Origin: Flammula alnicola
Taxonomy: Eukaryota; Basidiomycota; Agaricomycetes; Agaricales; Strophariaceae
NCBI GenBank assembly: GCA_015499995.1
Contig: JADNRV010000008.1
Coordinates: forward strand, 248,001 to 312,000
Reading direction: 5' to 3'
DNA: 64,000 nt
A model generated the notes under the pieces. It ran no database searches and was not told where the DNA came from. It saw only the letters and a list, made by a program, of their open reading frames with translations. Both the position numbers and the translations under genes were made by a program. Numbering within the stretch: position 1 is the stretch's first letter; each line of letters begins with the position of its first letter. Positions 45,422 to 59,568 of the stretch are shown piece after piece.

Positions 45422-48400
45422 CTAACTCTCGTCCATTTCATGCGTGTCAATATCTTCGCCTGCCGCCAAGAGCTGCATGAGATGCTCGATCTTTGTCTTG
45501 TGTATCCGGTGATGCTCCTGCCATCCTTTCCATGGATGATGTGGATGCTACGAAGAAAATCACCCATGGCCGTTAATATTTTTAAACTACAAATGACGAA
45601 GGAAAAAATCAAAAGGCTTACCAAGCGGCCGAAAGCTTGGAATATTTTATCCGAGGTGCCATCCGGCTTGTTGTAGAAGTACTTAGCGAGAAGGATGTCG
45701 TCTTCTTTACTGTATCGCATCTTCTTGTCTGGCGGAGCGGGAAGTGGTTCGTCTCCGTCGGTCCGGGCCAGTTCGTGTTTATGTCGACGCCAAAACTTCA
45801 TCCACGATGCACGAGAATGGTGCGGGGCCTATCAAAAACGAGATCAATATATATATAAACCTATAGTCGACAACTTCATAAGACTTACTTTAGCAGCAAC
45901 ATCTTTCCAGAAAGCCACCATATCGAGCACACCCTGCGACCTATTTTTCAGAACAAACGTTAGTCAAAATTCGACGAGGTAGAACTCGGGCACCAACTTT
46001 CTGTATTCCATAAACCTCACCAAGAACGTCACATCTTCCTGCGTGAACGCAACGCCTTTACCCGTCGTGCTCCTGAACAACGCTCGTGGCGGTGTCGGCG
46101 ATCGATTCCGATGGGGCGCGGCAGCAGCAGCAGCCGTAGCCGCACTCATATCCAGCCTGGTCGGCGCAGGGCCTGCGCTCAGGTCGCTCGGGCCCCTGTG
46201 CATCATATCCTCGCCCTCCACCTCCATACCAAGGTCATCGCCCATACCTGGCGACTCCGAGCGGTCATTGTTCATCGTGTATCCGCCCAGCCGAATCTGA
46301 TGCTTATTGCAATAGCGCCGCCACGAATAGAATCTGTGAGGGGAGAAAAAGGCGATAATGAGTATGTAGCACAGGGGCCTGCACAGTCAATCAAGTCGTC
46401 CTTACGTGTGATGAGGTGCCTATGGAGGAAACAGAGGTCGAGTGTCATTTAGCAGTGGCAACACGACATCAAACCCAACATACCTTGACTGCAATTCTTT
46501 CACAGATCTCACGCAGGCTAAGCAAAGAGGAAAGTTCAATTTTCATGCAAGACATAGGCAAACCTAGAAACCGAACTAACCTCAAAACAAGGCATTGGTC
46601 TTGACAGTAATCAATATATTTCTTGAGGTACAAGACATCGTCCGCAGTGAACAGGTTGCCACCGTATGTACTTTTAATGACTCTGGTGGGAGGCGTCGGC
46701 GATCGCGCTGGAGGATTACGGCTGACCACTAAGGACGAAGCAGGAGCGGCGGGCGCAGGCTACTTTGATTATTAGCATACGATTGTGCACATAAAGAAGA
46801 TAGGAATGACCTGTATGCGTGTTCGTTTTCGTCCGCGAGTTTTTTCAGCTGGCTCCCCGCTGGCTGGCGGCACCGACGAACCAGGAATCGGACCTCCAGT
46901 AAGGTGAGCCTGCTGTCCTGCAACGGAATTCGAGCCAGATGACTGCTCATGCGGCTCTTCCATGTATGGAGGCTGGCCATAACTTTGATCATACTGAAAT
47001 CCAAGTCAGACACGCTCAAAAGTGAAGAAAACGCGAAACTTGGCATACCGAGGGTTCATAATACGGTCCGGGGCCAGGTACCCAGCCACTCTGCTCATCC
47101 CTGTATCGGTATTCGTACGTTGTCGGCGGAGGAGCCATTTCATCAGGCGTGTTATATCCGTCCCACGCGTCATCACGGTAATGCTGTGATTGTGGTGGTT
47201 GGGATGGACCTGCTTGCGGACGATGAATCATATGCGGGTGTGAATTAGGTGGTGGTGGAGGGTGGAGGTGTGTTTGCGCAGGGGCTATCGTGACTTGCCA
47301 CGGCTGCGGCGGGCCACTGGCCATACCCCGCGGAGGAGCTGCATGGATAGGAGGAGCATAAACTTGAAAGGGATATGTATTCAAGGGGTCGACAGGTTGC
47401 ATTGTGGCTTGCAACGCGTGAGGGTGAATTGCTTGCATTGGACGGTTTGCGGCTGGGCTCGCGGACTCGTCTGGATGCCTTGGTGTTTGATAAACTCTGT
47501 AGAAATTGGTTAATAACGAGAGTCCATAACAATAAAAAATACAAAGGAACCCACGTCTCGGTGCCTGTCACTTTGCATCCTGCCCAATTGCTGTGAAAAG
47601 TCTGGAGTTGGTTCGTCTTGATGCATTCGCGCACCCACTGTGCACTCAAAACAATTTTACCCTTCTTGCTAGCGTACTGCCTCCATAAGTTTTGTCCAGA
47701 CGCTTTATGAGGGTCAACTGCGAATATCAAAAAAAGGTCAGTGATATTGTTCTTATACGAAATGGGCGTGCAGAGGTACTCGCAAGGTCGAGTAACGCCC
47801 GCGTCCTCAACAACATGTAAGAGATACCCACCAAGAATGTATGGAACCCCGCTGTACCCCGGCGAGACCGTGCCGCCGTGTTTCTAGAGAGAAAAAGAGG
47901 ATTGTTAGCCTACGTTGGTAAGGCGGTAGACATCAAACACGCGAATAGTTGTCCACGGTTTGTCCCAGGAACCACAAGTTCAACGTTCCTCAGAGCCAAG
48001 CGCGAAATTTAATGTGGGTTGTTACTTACAATGACAAGCTGAGAAATGGCATCCTTGTCTTCTACGTCTTTCTCAATGTAGATGGCAAGAGGGGTGCCGA
48101 GCATAGGATCCAAGAAAAGATCCTTGTTCGTGTTGGGGTCATCGCGATCCGCATCGTGGACGGGGGGCGTTGGGGGAACTGGCGTCGGCTGTGGACCACG
48201 GCGAGTAGAGGAACGAGCTGGTGCCATGGGTCTTGCCTCGGGGACAGAATTATCTGAGGGCACTGGTGGTTGGAGTCCTGCTAACACACCTCTCGGCGGA
48301 GTTTCGATGACAAACTCTTGTCCGGCATCCCGGGCCGCATCGGCGAAACAGCTTCAATCTTTGGCGTTGCGTTGTACAGGTACATATTTCTCTTTCCAAA

Positions 48401-48430
48401 GGGAATGGATGCTAATGCTACAGTAGCCAT
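45422..48430 (-). CDS. RAP1: BRCT plus three Rap1-type Myb domains; candidate telomere protein
   Basis: Starts at MATVALASIPFGKRNMYLYN (48430; an upstream Met at 48514 is possible). A Pro-rich linker leads to a BRCT domain: PLAIYIEKDVEDKDAISQLV, KHGGTVSPGYSGVPYIL, then VDPHKASGQNLWRQYASKKG and IVLSAQWVRECIKTNQL. A long Pro/His/Gln-rich region follows. Then three Myb-like units share a helix-3 signature: YGGNLFTADDVLYLKKYIDY to APHHTFYSWRRYCNKHQ; GVAFTQEDVTFLVRFMEYRK to APHHSRASWMKFWRRHK; RYSKEDDILLAKYFYNKPDG to HPHHPWKGWQEHHRIHK. HPHHxxxSWxxxxxxHK is characteristic of the Rap1 Myb (Myb_DNA-bind_2). The protein ends ~20 residues after the third Myb, so no Rap1 C-terminal (RCT) domain is seen. 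Roughly ten short introns. A telomere role is inferred from the domains. Confidence 0.75.
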
Positions 48431-48662
48431 TATCCTGGTGATCAGCCCACTCATCCCTGGGCATGGCGAAGCTGCCCTGCGGCTTGGTTTATTCGTCAGA
48501 GATAACGATATCATTTGACCTTGACCGGTTCCTCATCGATTCTCAGAACAATGGATCCACAGGCCAGGAACTGGGCAAGTATAAAACGCAAGCAGACAGC
48601 CCTTTTACTCAGATTCAACCATCCTTCAATCTTTGTACTAGTGCTCTTCGACGTGCTCCACC

Positions 48663-50109
48663 ATGGCCTCTGACTCACACACGTCCACAAGTACTACGGA
48701 AAGTTTTCCGGCTCTCGAGACCTTTAAAGCCACATTCAACAAAATACGCGAGTTACCGTACTGTAGTGGTACCGTTCCCCTGAATGAAGCATCATCCACA
48801 CTCTTCTATCGACGAGGTGACAAAGTGGGGTGCGTCAATTTAGTCTGACGCTCTTTCAACGTAGCCTTTCCTTGTTGATCATTGATTAATTTACATTTTA
48901 GTGCACTCGAATTTGGGAATGCAACGGATGCTCAGCTTTCTTCCCTTGCTGAGGCGTGTGAGCCGGCGTCTTTTGGTCGAAACGACGAGGATGTACTCGA
49001 CGAGTCTTATCGCAAGGCAGGCAAAATGGATGTCAAGAACTTCGCGACTCAGTTCTCCCCCGTGTCATCTGGCATCGTTCAAAACATTCGCGAGTCTCTC
49101 CTTCAAGGGCAAAACGCTGACGAGGAGATCAAGGTCGAACTTTACAAGCTCAACGTATATGGTATAGCCCTCATTGCTAATTCATTTAAGTTGCCTCTGA
49201 CGCCTACTTTATCTAGGTCCTGGATCATTCTTCAAGGCCCATGTCGATACCCCGCGAAGCGACACCATGTTCGGCTCCCTCGTTGTTATCTTCCCTACAT
49301 CGCATGAGGGAGGATCTTTGATGTTCCATCACGAAGGACAAGAACAGACTTTCGATACCGCGAGCGCAGTATCTGCCTCGTCTCAGACAACCCCTCATGC
49401 TGCCTTCGTCGCGTTCTTTAGCGACATCGAACACGAAGTGTCCCTTGTTACCTCAGGCTACCGAGTCACCCTCACATACAACCTTTATTTCGCCAAGCAC
49501 TCGCCTGTAGCTACGGTCCCACTTGGTATTCTCCCCAACAAAGACCCACTCAAAGAAATGAAATCCTCCCTCTCGTCTCTCTTATCCGATCCCGGGTTCC
49601 TTCCCGAAGGTGGCCTCCTCGGATTCCAGCTCTCCCATAAGTACCCTTTCAAACCTGACTCCACGGTGCTTCTTGATCTGGCGAGGTGTCTCAAAGGAAG
49701 TGACGCTATCATCAAGAGTACCTGCGAAGAAATATCCATGCCCGTCTCGCTCAAATCAATGTATGTCTACAAGCGGCCATATACTGACAGGAAGATGTTC
49801 GTTTTGGCGGACAAGTTTGCGAATTTCAATAAACGCGATGTCCAGGTTGAGGAGTTAGACGACTTTTTCAGGCGCAAGTACAAGGCTACCTTTGTGTATT
49901 CGTACCCTGGTCCCAAGCCGACACAAGAAAAATACCGCGACAGGAATATTTCACTAGTTCCGATTGTTTGGATCAAGATGGAGGATGCGTGTAATAGCTG
50001 GAAGCAGTCTTACATGGCGTATGGGAATGAGAGGCGACTGAATCATATGTATGGTGAAGTTTGTCTCATTGCGGAGGTCAAGCCTTTTGTCGAACGTAGT
50101 GCCGTGTAG
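48663..50109 (+). CDS. 2-oxoglutarate/Fe(II)-dependent dioxygenase, prolyl-hydroxylase-like
   Basis: Exons 48663-48829, 48902-49161 and 49217-50109 join in frame to 439 residues. The double-stranded beta-helix core shows GPGSFFKAHVDTPR (H-x-D iron ligands), FGSLVVIFPTSHEGGSLMFH, AFVAFFSDIEHEVSLVTSGY (distal His) and RVTLTYNLYF, where Arg would bind 2-oxoglutarate. No signal peptide, so probably cytosolic or nuclear. The rest (PVATVPLGILPNKDPLKEMK onward) is a C-terminal region common in fungal homologues. It hydroxylates or oxidises an unknown substrate; nothing nearby points to a pathway. It is divergent from the Rap1-like gene, with 232 bp between start codons. Confidence 0.85.
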
Positions 50110-53100
50110 AACTACTAGAACTACTATCAAGCTTTGTAGCCGTTCTGGAAGAATTATTGGAAAAATTCCTCCTCCCAGTCGGAATATTAGTTCTAAATAC
50201 CGGGCTGTAAGTCGAATTTGAAAAGCAATTTGCCAGTCATCTAGCTGATCGTCGAGCATGGCATGACTCCTGATCCTTTTTCTTCAAAAAAAGGTGGTTA
50301 ATATAGTGAGACGTCAAAGGCGTTGCTGTACCAAGACATGCGTTCACGTTCCGTCAGTCTCGTGATTCCGCACATGTCACAATGAACAAGAGATGGAATT
50401 ACACCAATTTAACGGCGCCTATTTTGGGTATTGAGACGGCATCAAGTTTACTCCTCCCATGAGGTGGATTCTATTATGCAGCAAGCCGTGAATAGATGTT
50501 CATTAATACGTTGGTGCAAAATTGAGCTCTCTTTGGCCTTTAAGCCACCGTCAGAGCCTTGACCTACTACCAGGAAAGAAAGCGGGCGTCTATTTATGGT
50601 CCTGCCTTCTCCCTTTCTGTCCTTCGCTAAAGAGAAAATTTTCTCGGTATTTTCTGAGTCTTTACCTCGTGAGAGCTGCAGGTAGGTATTCCTTGATATT
50701 CCTCTCCCGTCGCGTACCACCTCCGTTAGGATAAATTTGGGAATCATAGCTGACGCTTATAGAAGCATCACAACGAAGCAGCATTACTACTTACTAGCCA
50801 TCATGCGGAGCGAACGAATTATGCACGCTCATGCACACTGATAACACGAACAGTCTACTTGCGGGAATGTTTATTTAGTCTAGTTGTGCGTTACCCAGAA
50901 ATAAAATACGACTTCCCGACTCCTATGAATCGTGATCTCAACATCTGTAGGTTTGTAATGGATTCCGGAGGGTTTTCTACCGGACGTTTGCACCCTGTGC
51001 AACCCCATCACTTGACTTCAGAAGAACAGGAAGTTGATAGCTCGAAGTTACCCTGGTTAAGCATACTAACCCAAAGTTAACAGTTTGGTCCATTCAGCGA
51101 AGTGAATTCCTACGACAATGGGAAACATAAGTCGTTGCACGCTCAACTGTCGCTCCGTTGCACATACCAACGCCTGACGCGCCCCGTGGGCGCGTCAAAT
51201 GTATGTCATCATACATATGGTAGACCAAGCTGTACTGATATATTCCGCGTATCGGCAATTCTTTCTCAACCGGCGGCAAAGAGTCATAACATTCATGTAA
51301 AGTATATTTACAGGTGCATTCATTCATTATGCACGAGGTCCATATCTCTGGAACGTCAGATAACATACTACCGTGACAATTTCAATGCAACGCAGATAAT
51401 CAATCTTGATCACGACGCCGTCATTTCCGTGATGGCACGATGGTGTCATGCTGTGCGTCTCCATCGAAGCCTACCTGAAAGCTGTGTCCACTGAATGCAT
51501 ACCTACATAAAAAGCGACCGCGCTTTACATATCATGGCCCAGAGGTATACTATTAGGATACTCTTAGGTCCGGAGGCAGATAATGATGAGTACGCCACAC
51601 TCAGGGTCACGTATGTGGGTTGCTGATCCACCGGCGTCAATATTACAGCCCTTTCAAGTTAGGAATTACTAGAATCATGTGAGCCGTACTGACCTCCATA
51701 ATCACAGATAACCACTGGCTACGAGAGATATTAAACGTCAATATTCCAATCACCATCAATAACGCAGCATATGCCAGTGTTGAGCATGTCGACCGTGATT
51801 CGTTGTCCTTCCACTTTAGCTGATGTTAGATAACCTAGTAGCTATATTTATAGGACCTATGATAAGATTAAGAGTGCTAGTGATCAAGCACGAGTTCTAT
51901 CCAACATGTGGGCTGATCAATACCGACGTGAACTGGATTATGAATAGCATTATCATTATTTTTCCCATTTACCAACCCCGCCGAATTTCCTGCACCTTCG
52001 GGGTCGACATTTTGTCAGAGAATGATATATAGTACCGGCACGCTTCAGTAAGCGACGATGGCCCCTCATCACATTTTAGATACCCTCAATACACGCCCGC
52101 GTTCACCCAAACGCCATGATCGCGGCGATATCTGCGCTCCCGCGCGCGTGCGAGTGGATTGGACCGGATTTACTCACTTGCGCAGATAATCAAGCTAAGA
52201 AAACGCCATGATCATGATCATGTCGCTGCCAGTGCCATTCGCTTCTATTTCTTCCACGATGTCAGATGGTATACCTGAACCGCCCATTAGGGTCACAATC
52301 CCACTGCAATCATCTGTCAGTCACTCAATCCGTCTGTCTGAAGTTTTGTACGTGCTCCAATTTTTAAGACGCAGGCGGTGCCGGGTAGACGTTATACTGT
52401 ACTATAATACCAGTAAGGTGTGTATTTACACCTGCGCTACAGCTTTCAAATTTAGAGGCCACTTATCACCCGTCCTCCCTTCCTCGAGTGAGCAGAGGCG
52501 GTGATAGTAGTACTCGTGTGCTAGGATGCACATGCCCAGACCAAGGTTTACGATACTTACTAGATGGTTTTATACAAGTTACTGATGTAAGGGAGCAGAG
52601 CGGATCATAGCGACCTCAAGTATGGGGATTCGTTTCTCCATTATTCCATTGCTGCTGACGCGTCGCCGTTGAAGGGGATATTAATACATCGCAAGTCGGA
52701 ATAACATCCCTTTCCAGTCTAGTGCCGGTCAAGTGCTGTCGTCCTGACCAGCGGAGATCTTTAAATGTTGAAGGAGACACTGCCAGAGGTGGCATTGTCA
52801 ATGAATGACAACGACAATGATCTCGAAGGTGGTGTATTACTGGTAAGGCTAATAATATTGCGCGTCAGTCAACTTTGCGGTGTGTTTTCTTTATTTTTAG
52901 CGATGCAGCTTGTGCGTGTACTCACGAGAGCGGCGGCAGCGGACACCCCGCGGTTTGTGCAATTTGGCAGTTGGGATAACTGAGCTCGAGTCGAGCTGCT
53001 AAGTATCCGGATCGACGGTGCGCATCGACTCGTTGGCGGATGCACTGTTCTCCTTGCCGATGCATGGCGCATATGTGCGGAAGGATAAAGTATCGGGGGT

Positions 53101-56050
53101 CTGGACCAAACTTTGCCCCTCGTCTGGAGGACCTGGAAGCTCCGACGCCGGACGAGCCAAAGGCTCAAACGCAGAGCAGAGCTATCTGCAGCACAATCAC
53201 CCCTCGATTCTCCTGAAAACAATCTCGAGTGGGTTATGACTATCCCTCCTAGGCACTGGCAAGATAGTAAGCACTTACTGACATGATACATCACACTGCT
53301 ATCACGTCTCCAAGTGTCCAGGGTTATCGGATAAGCTTAAACGTAGCAGGTGGATTGAGTCCACTAGATACGATCTTCCGGACTCCGGAGTGTGCGTAGC
53401 TCAAGTGCTGAGGTGGCCCCGCACCATCCGAATCCGTGTTGAAACGTGCTAGAACTTCATGCTAATCCAGGACTCCAGACGAGACTCGGATCCCCGTGAA
53501 TTCGAAGACACACGCATCATACCATGTCGATGGTATCCTTGTCAATTCCTGTCGCCAAAGACACAACCTAAGTGGATGCTTGATGAGGAAACCGGGAAAG
53601 CGGAGATGAGACACTGCAAAATTGTCAGTTACATACCGGGAGTGGAACAAAGGCTTTCGGGAAGGACTTAAGGACGCATCATCGTTAACGTTTGAGACGT
53701 TCCGGAGAAAAGGCTATGCTCCCTCAGGCCTCAGGAGTCCCGGCACGGTTTGAGGTTCAACTTGGTTCGCGGGATATCGATCCGGGCGAGGGGCAGATGG
53801 ATTCGAACTGATTGATGGCGCGGATACTGTAAGTATGTGCACAAACTGTCAACGGCTTCAGACTATCGGCGAAGGGTGCTCGCGCGCCGGCTTTTGGCAG
53901 GCTCGCACACAGTCCGACGTGGGTGTACTGGAAGCTACTGGAAGCTCGTAATTACACCGTAGGCGCGCTGGGCAGAGTCCCGGGTCGGGAAGAGATGGTG
54001 GACCGGCGCTGATAATCCGAGTCTTTCTGCCAAATTGAGCATACAAAGGAACCGAAAACTTACTAAGTATCTGGATTCTACAGCCCTGGTCCTATCTGAA
54101 TCTGTCCCTCGCCTAACTCTTTTGTAAATCTTAAACAATAGCTAAGTAATCGATGACACCGTGATTTCGAGTCTAGAAGTCGGCGCATGCATACTGCTGG
54201 ATAATAAGTCGGTTGCGTATAATATAATAAACTTGAGAATAATAGTGCGCGCGCCGTGAACTGCAGCGCCAGGCGGCGGGGTCACGGTCGATCGAGTGAT
54301 CAATCACTTCCAGAGCTGGATCAAACAACAGGATCCGTCGATCGAACTTGGTTGTTCCGCGCATAGTGTGCGCACGTTTGACGCCCAGCCGAGCGCTTTC
54401 GAGACTCGAGAACTCTCTACCGGTGGATGGACTGCAGTAGACTGTGATCGACGCTGGTCTTTTTTCATGGTGGAAGGGCGAGTCGATGGAAACTGAATTG
54501 GTAGAAAATTTCGTGCAGTGTCCAGATCTACTGCTGGTGCCTAACTCGAAACGTTCTACAAACCAGTCCTGAAGATATGAAATCAGGTCGGACAGGTTAA
54601 ATTGTGTGCTCTCCGAGTGGCGAACCTTTTATATTACTTTCTTTGGATAAAAATGTACATATACATAAGTTAGCGTCTAAAGATACAAGTGCCGGTCAGG
54701 GAACTAAGAGACGTCACAGAAGCACCTGGAGGCACCGAGGAGAAGCGATTGCGTGAGGCATTTCCCCACACCCATCGATACCATCGTCATCTCCAGAGGT
54801 TGCCATCGGAGACTTGAAAGGAACAAGGCTTTCCGTCATTCCGGCGACGAAGAATGCAGATGACTCGATAATAGCGCCTGCAGTCAGTCGCACATCGCCA
54901 AAGAAGGGAATCTGTTTGTGCAGTGCATCCGTATGCCTTGAATTCATGTGCATTTCGGAGTTGGTGAGTAAAAAAAGGCTAAAACCGTCCTTTGGGTCCG
55001 AACGCCACGAAGAAGTCATTCTAGCTTCCCAAAAACGTGAACTAGGAAGCGTCAAATAGAGGTAGATATGTCTGGATGCCGAGTGGTGTGAAGGACACGG
55101 AACGACTAGAAGGCAGTCGTTGTCTTCAAAGTGCCCGTGATATCATGTTTGACCTTCTCGACAAACAGGATACGAGGTGTGGAAGGGATTCTCCGGCTGG
55201 GGAGTAGTCAGAGCAGTGTCTGAGAGAAGTCCCGTACGATGGGATGCAGTGGAGTGGGAATGCATACCTAAGTATTGTGATAGGTGGACCGCCAAGTACG
55301 AATTCAGCGCTAGGAGGATTTGTAGCCAAAAATAACAGAGTTCGGGGACTGGTGGAGTCGTGATGCAGGGGTCGCTGTCGGTAGGGGCCGTGTGTGCAAA
55401 AATATAAGCTGCTCTCTTCTGTTCTTCTGAGATCTCTGTTGAAATCTGAACATATGATGGGATCGATCCCAAGAAAGGTAACGACGCCCACGGTTGATTG
55501 GACGGGGAAGTGCTTGCAAATAGACACGAGAGGGAAAAGAAGGTGCAAGCTACCGGGATTGCGCAGGCTATTGGCCGAGAAAGTGGAGAATAGGAGAGAA
55601 CTGAAGCGCTTCGAGAGGTAGCAGCGCTAGCGAGATGCGTGTGTATCACGGCATATGAGGAGAACAAGATCTTCCGGGCTATCGGGTATCAAAAAGGTGC
55701 AATAAGTACTGAATATTAGTGTGACCACCGATTTAAAAAAGCAGAAAAAAGAGGATATGACTGTACGCAATTGTAGGGTGGTATACATCGGTTCTCTGTG
55801 GTATTGCAAGGCAGAGATGGATTGAGGAGAGGACATTGTTCCTGGACAAGAGGAGAAGTGAACAATGAGAGGATCAGGGTGCGTGTTTGATTTGGCGATC
55901 GGAGATTGAAAGTGAAGCGAGCCAAGTTGATCTGGGATTTGTGATCTGAACTGTACCGCTTATCCTGTCCGTCTAGTCCTGTCCTATCCTTCCCTTACCT
56001 TCCTCCTCCCAACACCACCATCTCCCCCTCCCCCGCCATCCGCGACAACC
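50110..56050. other. Nearly 6 kb without a supported gene
   Basis: Many stops in all frames; open frames are short and without domains or splice context. The longer ones (54714-55055 and 55143-55667, both minus) overlap the CDC24 upstream region and look random. I saw no clear terminal repeats. The sequence may be old transposon debris. The last ~85 bp before CDC24 (55965-56050) is a strong pyrimidine tract, common at fungal transcription starts. Confidence 0.45.
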
Positions 56051-59000
56051 ATGACCTCAGTCGCAGGCCGCAAAAAGTCAATTGTATCAACAACAGGCCT
56101 CCAGATAGACACAAATGCCAACAACACCCTCCTCAACAAAGCCGCTTCCCAGTCTACATCCCTCTACCAGCAATGCTCGTCTCTCAGAAACCGTCTCATG
56201 CGCATTCGCGGCTTCGCCCACTATTTCTCTATTGCTTCTTCACCAGACTCGCGCCAGTCCACAGACCCAGTAACACAGCTCTGGGACCTCTTCTCAGCCG
56301 GCACCCCGCTGTGCTTTATATTTGATCTGCTTCCAGAGGAAGCCGGGTTCAAGAGACTCAACAACTCCTCCTTCAACCAGGAGCAATACGAAGCAAACCC
56401 CGATAAAGCAAAGAAGCATGCCATCGCGCGCTTCGCAATGCAGATTCGACTGGAGAACGTCACGGAAAAGATCCCAGGCTGCGAACTGTTCACCGTAACA
56501 GACCTCTGGGACAGAAACTCCACGGATGGTTTGGTCAAGGTGCGTTTACAATACCATTCGGAACTTCTTTCGGCGTCTCTGATGCCCTCGGGAAGGTCAT
56601 AAACACGGTCACCGCACTGGTGGACCACCTACCACCAGAAGCGTTCGAGAACTCCCCGCCTTCCCCGCCTTCAGCGATGGAGAATGGTTCAACCGACTCA
56701 CTATCCGACACATTGGTTTCTCAGTCCTCAAATCCGAAAGACTCTGCCCAGAACAACATCATAAGAGAGATGGTGGAAACAGAACGTAAATACGTGCAGG
56801 ACCTCGAAATTATGCAGGTAAGATCATCCTCGTGCCATATTCTTAGATACTCGCCAACCCTGAAACCCGTGGTACAGAAATATTCCAATGCCCTCTCGCA
56901 AGCGAACCTCATGGATCAGGATACGATCCACCTTCTCTTCCCTAATCTGAACAAACTCCTCAACTTCCAACGCAAGTTCCTGATTCGTCTCGAGAGCACA
57001 GCAGAGCTGCCGTGGCAAGAACAACGTTGGGGTCAGCATTTCCTCGAAAGCGTGAGTCCATCAACCTTCCCATGTCCTCCAACTGGGGTTCCTATTGTCC
57101 GTGCTCACGCCGTGCTTCTTCCACCTTCTTGATTGTCCCCCTATAGGAAGATGAATTCATTGTCTATGAACCATACTGCGCTAATTATACAAACGCGACG
57201 GAACTTATGCTCGCGAACGAACAAAACCTTGTTGTACGTCCTACTCCCTCTTCCACATTCCCAGAAAGGCACCTTAGTTCATCTCACACCAACCATCTCC
57301 CTGACAACTCACCCTCGGCAAATTCCGAATGCTAACCAAACACTTGTCAACAGCCTCTGAACCATTTGATCAACGTCAAGGGCGAGCTGCCCGGCTTGCT
57401 TATCAAGCCGATCCAGCGTATCTGCAAATATCCTCTCCTACTTGACGTACGTCTCTTCCGTCTTTCATGTTGAGTTATCATGGCAATTCATCCTCATGGT
57501 ATTTGGACGCTCGTTTAGTCACTTATTAAAGCATGCTCTGCGGAGACATATGCCCACTATGATGAACTGAAGCGTGGGTCCGCCGCGGCGAAACGCATCA
57601 CCGATAAGATCAATGAGGCACAACGGCGCGCCGAAAACGAACAAACTGTCAAGAGTCTACATTCTAGAATCGACGACTGGAAAGGCCATCATCTAGAAAA
57701 CTTTGGCGACCTCCTCCTCGACGACCTTTTTGTGGTGACCAAATCCGATATTGATCGGGAATACCATGTCTTCTTATTTGAGCGCATCATCCTCTGCTGT
57801 AAAGAGGCTTCCGCGCAACCGACGAAAGGAGGAAAGGGTACGATCAAGAATGGCTCCCTTCTGAAGAAGACGGCCACTCCTCCACCGTTGACATTGCCGG
57901 GCGGTGTTGGGACCCCGCAGAAGAACACACCTCTCTTGCTGAAAGGACGCATTTTCCTCGGAAATGTTACTCAGGCTGTCCCCGTTCCAGCACGCGCTTC
58001 GCCGAGTGAGTTTTCTTTTCCCGTGTTTTTGTCGTGTGATCATTACTGACTCCGTTATTGTAGCTATTGGAATCCCGACGCATTATCCCCTTGCTGTGTG
58101 GTGGAAGGGCGACGATGACCTAGAATTCTTCACCCTCCGTTGCCGACGGGAAGACCAAATGCGACAATGGGAAGCGACAATTAACCGCCTGATCAAGGAG
58201 GCTGCACAACGACGCGCTTCGGAACGTCCAGGCATGCCCATGTCGCGCATCGTCGCTGCCAACAGCACCAACCCATCTCTGCAAGCAAGATCCCAAAGCA
58301 CATCACACTATTCTTCCGCATCCACTGCCCCGGTTGCTGTGTACTCTCGCAGCTCGCAAAGCCAGACTGTCCGCAGCCGTCCTAGTTACAATAGTAACTA
58401 CTACGACGATGATCAGGCTTCACACAGCACCAGTAGTACGTACAGTGCTGGCCCACAAGGATATCCGCCACATGACGGTTTCGACTTTGAACCGGATGAG
58501 GATGATCTTGAAGATTATCCTATTACTACCACGTACCCGTCGTCTGGACGAGGGACCCCGATGGGTTCGCGCAGGACGCCGAACTCGCTTAGCATGCCAC
58601 CGGAACGCGAATCCAGTACAGGCTACGATAAACCGAGAGCGCATACGGAGGGCACAGACGGTCCGGTCATGGCTCAGTGGAGGTCGACCGGTCTCCCGCC
58701 TCTGCCATCCGCACCGCTACAATCTGGCAACAGCGCTCTGCGTCCAATCACCCCTCGCTTGCACTCCAACATGAGCGCGAACAGCTATGCGTCAGACGCG
58801 AGTTTCGGCACTGGTGTTCCGAAATCGTCGTCCAGACCACAGCTGCGCAGTCAATTCAGCTCGACGCGTCTGAAAAGTGGATACGAGAGTCCGAACAATG
58901 CCAACTCGTCTTCGTCGAGCAGTGATTACCGCAAGCGGTCAGCGACGCCCACATTGAATGTGAACAACCTCTCGGCGCCGACGATGAGCCGGTCTCGAAG

Positions 59001-59568
59001 CGCGAGCCAACCGAGCGCATATGTTCCTCAACAAAAGGCGATACCCCCTCCCCTTCCCAACGGGCCTTCGCAGTCTCAGTCGCATTGGAGTCGCGACCAA
59101 CGACCGCCAAATGGGGTGCCCACTAATGTCCCGAGCGGGAAACGAGGCAGCGGCTCGAGCCAGTCGACGGGAGACAGCTCTGATTACTCGCCGAACAGCT
59201 CCTCACCGATCACGCCTTTCGGCTCGAGCGAGTCGTCGCTGGGCGGCGTGGGCATCCGCACCTCGCGATCGCAGCAGAACTTTGACGGTGCGCATGAGCG
59301 GCCACAGGGGCCGCCCGTCAAGGTCAAGGTCCATTTCCATGAGGACATCTTCGTGATCCAGGTGCCACGGGCGACGGAGTATGATGATTTGGTGGAGAAG
59401 GTGGGGCGGAAGATCCGTCTGTGTGGTCCGCGCCGCGATGACGGCCCCCTGCGCGTGAAGTACAGGGATGAGGATGGTGATATGGTGTCGCTTGGGTCGA
59501 CAGAGGACGTCCAGATGGCGTTCGAGCAGTACCGACCGGGAGGACAAGTCACTCTCTTCGTGACGTAA
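56051..59568 (+). CDS. CDC24: Cdc24, the guanine nucleotide exchange factor for Cdc42
   Basis: Exons 56051-56539, 56596-56817, 56878-57051, 57147-57233, 57354-57446, 57519-58005 and 58064-59568 join in frame to 1018 residues. Domains: a calponin-homology-like N-terminus (DPVTQLWDLFSAGTPLCFIF, residues ~75-185); a DH/RhoGEF domain from ~218 (IIREMVETERKYVQDLEIMQ) to ~395, with the conserved LIKPIQRICKYPLLLD; a PH domain ~415-570 (FVVTKSDIDREYHVFLFERI to MRQWEATINRLIKEA); a long Ser/Pro-rich linker; and a C-terminal PB1 domain (VKVKVHFHEDIFVIQVPRAT to DEDGDMVSLGSTEDVQMAFE) that binds a Bem1-type scaffold. It activates Cdc42 at sites of polar growth. All family domains are present in the usual order. 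Confidence 0.95.

Noticed and set aside
55143..55667. 174-codon minus-strand frame upstream of CDC24
   Set aside because: No recognisable domain, overlapping alternative frames are equally open, and it sits in a probable promoter or 5' leader.
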